Shown here: positions 63,941-64,000 of the stretch, piece after piece
Layout: every line of letters begins with the position of its first letter
Position numbering within the stretch: the first letter of the stretch is position 1
Assembly (NCBI RefSeq): GCF_030286555.1
Contig: NZ_JASVWF010000005.1
Coordinates: forward strand, 310,001-374,000
Length of the DNA stretch: 64,000 nucleotides
Reading direction: 5' to 3'
Source: Actinomycetospora termitidis
Lineage (GTDB): Bacteria; Actinomycetota; Actinomycetes; Mycobacteriales; Pseudonocardiaceae
The notes under the pieces: model-generated
Seen by the model: only the letters and a program-made list of their open reading frames with translations
What the model was told of the DNA's origin: nothing
Database searches by the model: none
Program-made: the position numbers and the translations under genes

Positions 63941-64000
63941 ATGACCGACGACCTCGGGACGCGCCTCGACGACCAGGGCTTCGCGACGATGCCCGGACTG
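63941..64000 (+). CDS. Start of a gene, possibly phytanoyl-CoA dioxygenase-like, cut by window end
   Basis: Twenty codons from ATG at 63941 to the window edge, reading MTDDLGTRLDDQGFATMPGL. A GGGGGA precedes the ATG closely. The opening D-x-Q-G-F-x-x-x-P-G-L resembles the start of Fe(II)/2-oxoglutarate dioxygenases of the phytanoyl-CoA type, but this is too short to confirm. Confidence 0.45.
   Translation, partial: MTDDLGTRLDDQGFATMPGL

Overview
The window is a chromosomal segment of a very G+C-rich actinobacterium. GTG starts are frequent, GTGA and TGATG stop/start overlaps abound, and the proteins look actinobacterial: a PacL/CtpC metal-ATPase pair as in mycobacteria, a FolP2-like protein, DUF1707, DUF4232 and DUF1490 domains, a PucR regulator and a homodimeric AceE. 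A Pseudonocardiaceae-type host (Pseudonocardia or Actinomycetospora relatives) is my best guess, from style only. No rRNA, tRNA, CRISPR array, insertion sequence or replication origin was seen.

Layout. 1-5 kb: pyruvate oxidase (partial) and a Tat-exported molybdenum hydroxylase (IorB/IorA type) with a small secreted protein. 5-8 kb: a DUF6308-like protein and a membrane Ser/Thr kinase with a DUF4232 ectodomain. 7.8-11.8 kb: a metal locus, pacL-ctpC-YibE/F. 11.8-16.6 kb: MFS transporter, SelO, a methyltransferase, and an HxlR regulator divergent from an epoxide-hydrolase-like gene. 17-20.6 kb: a permease/TIGR03943 pair and a folP2-RibD-like pair. 20.6-24.6 kb: an NCS1 transporter, a degenerate SDR and a CYTH-CHAD protein. 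24.6-32.6 kb: a complete kdp operon (micro-ORF, kdpF, A, B, C, D, E) with a candidate KdpE operator. 32.8-40 kb: GrpB, truncated globin, enoyl-CoA hydratase, Baeyer-Villiger-type monooxygenase plus esterase, PucR, and an AbiEi/DUF559 protein between two large inverted repeats. 40-46.5 kb: acyl-CoA dehydrogenase, membrane and secreted proteins, a TetR/SDR pair, DUF1707 and SMP-30. 46.5-55.4 kb: pyruvate dehydrogenase (aceE-aceF-lpdA with its own lipoyl domain) divergent from pyruvate phosphate dikinase. 55.4-59.7 kb: a methyltransferase behind a MerR-type promoter, an ABM-domain protein, and a Cys-rich leader peptide ahead of a flavin monooxygenase and hydrolase (probably sulfur scavenging), then GtrA. 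59.75-62.3 kb: a lower-G+C insert with two genes. 62.25-64 kb: a second Baeyer-Villiger-type monooxygenase and the start of a dioxygenase-like gene.

How the parts fit. Central carbon genes meet at pyruvate (PoxB, AceEF-Lpd, PpdK). Ion homeostasis is covered by Kdp (potassium) and PacL/CtpC/YibE-F (a transition metal). Several genes look catabolic (BVMOs, esterase, acyl-CoA dehydrogenase, enoyl-CoA hydratase, LLM monooxygenase). The most unusual content is small: two large inverted-repeat families, one placed in frame inside a gene and also supplying that gene's stop codon; a polycysteine leader peptide; a micro-ORF heading the kdp operon; a 19-bp-spacer MerR promoter; and an operator that covers both divergent start codons of the HxlR pair.
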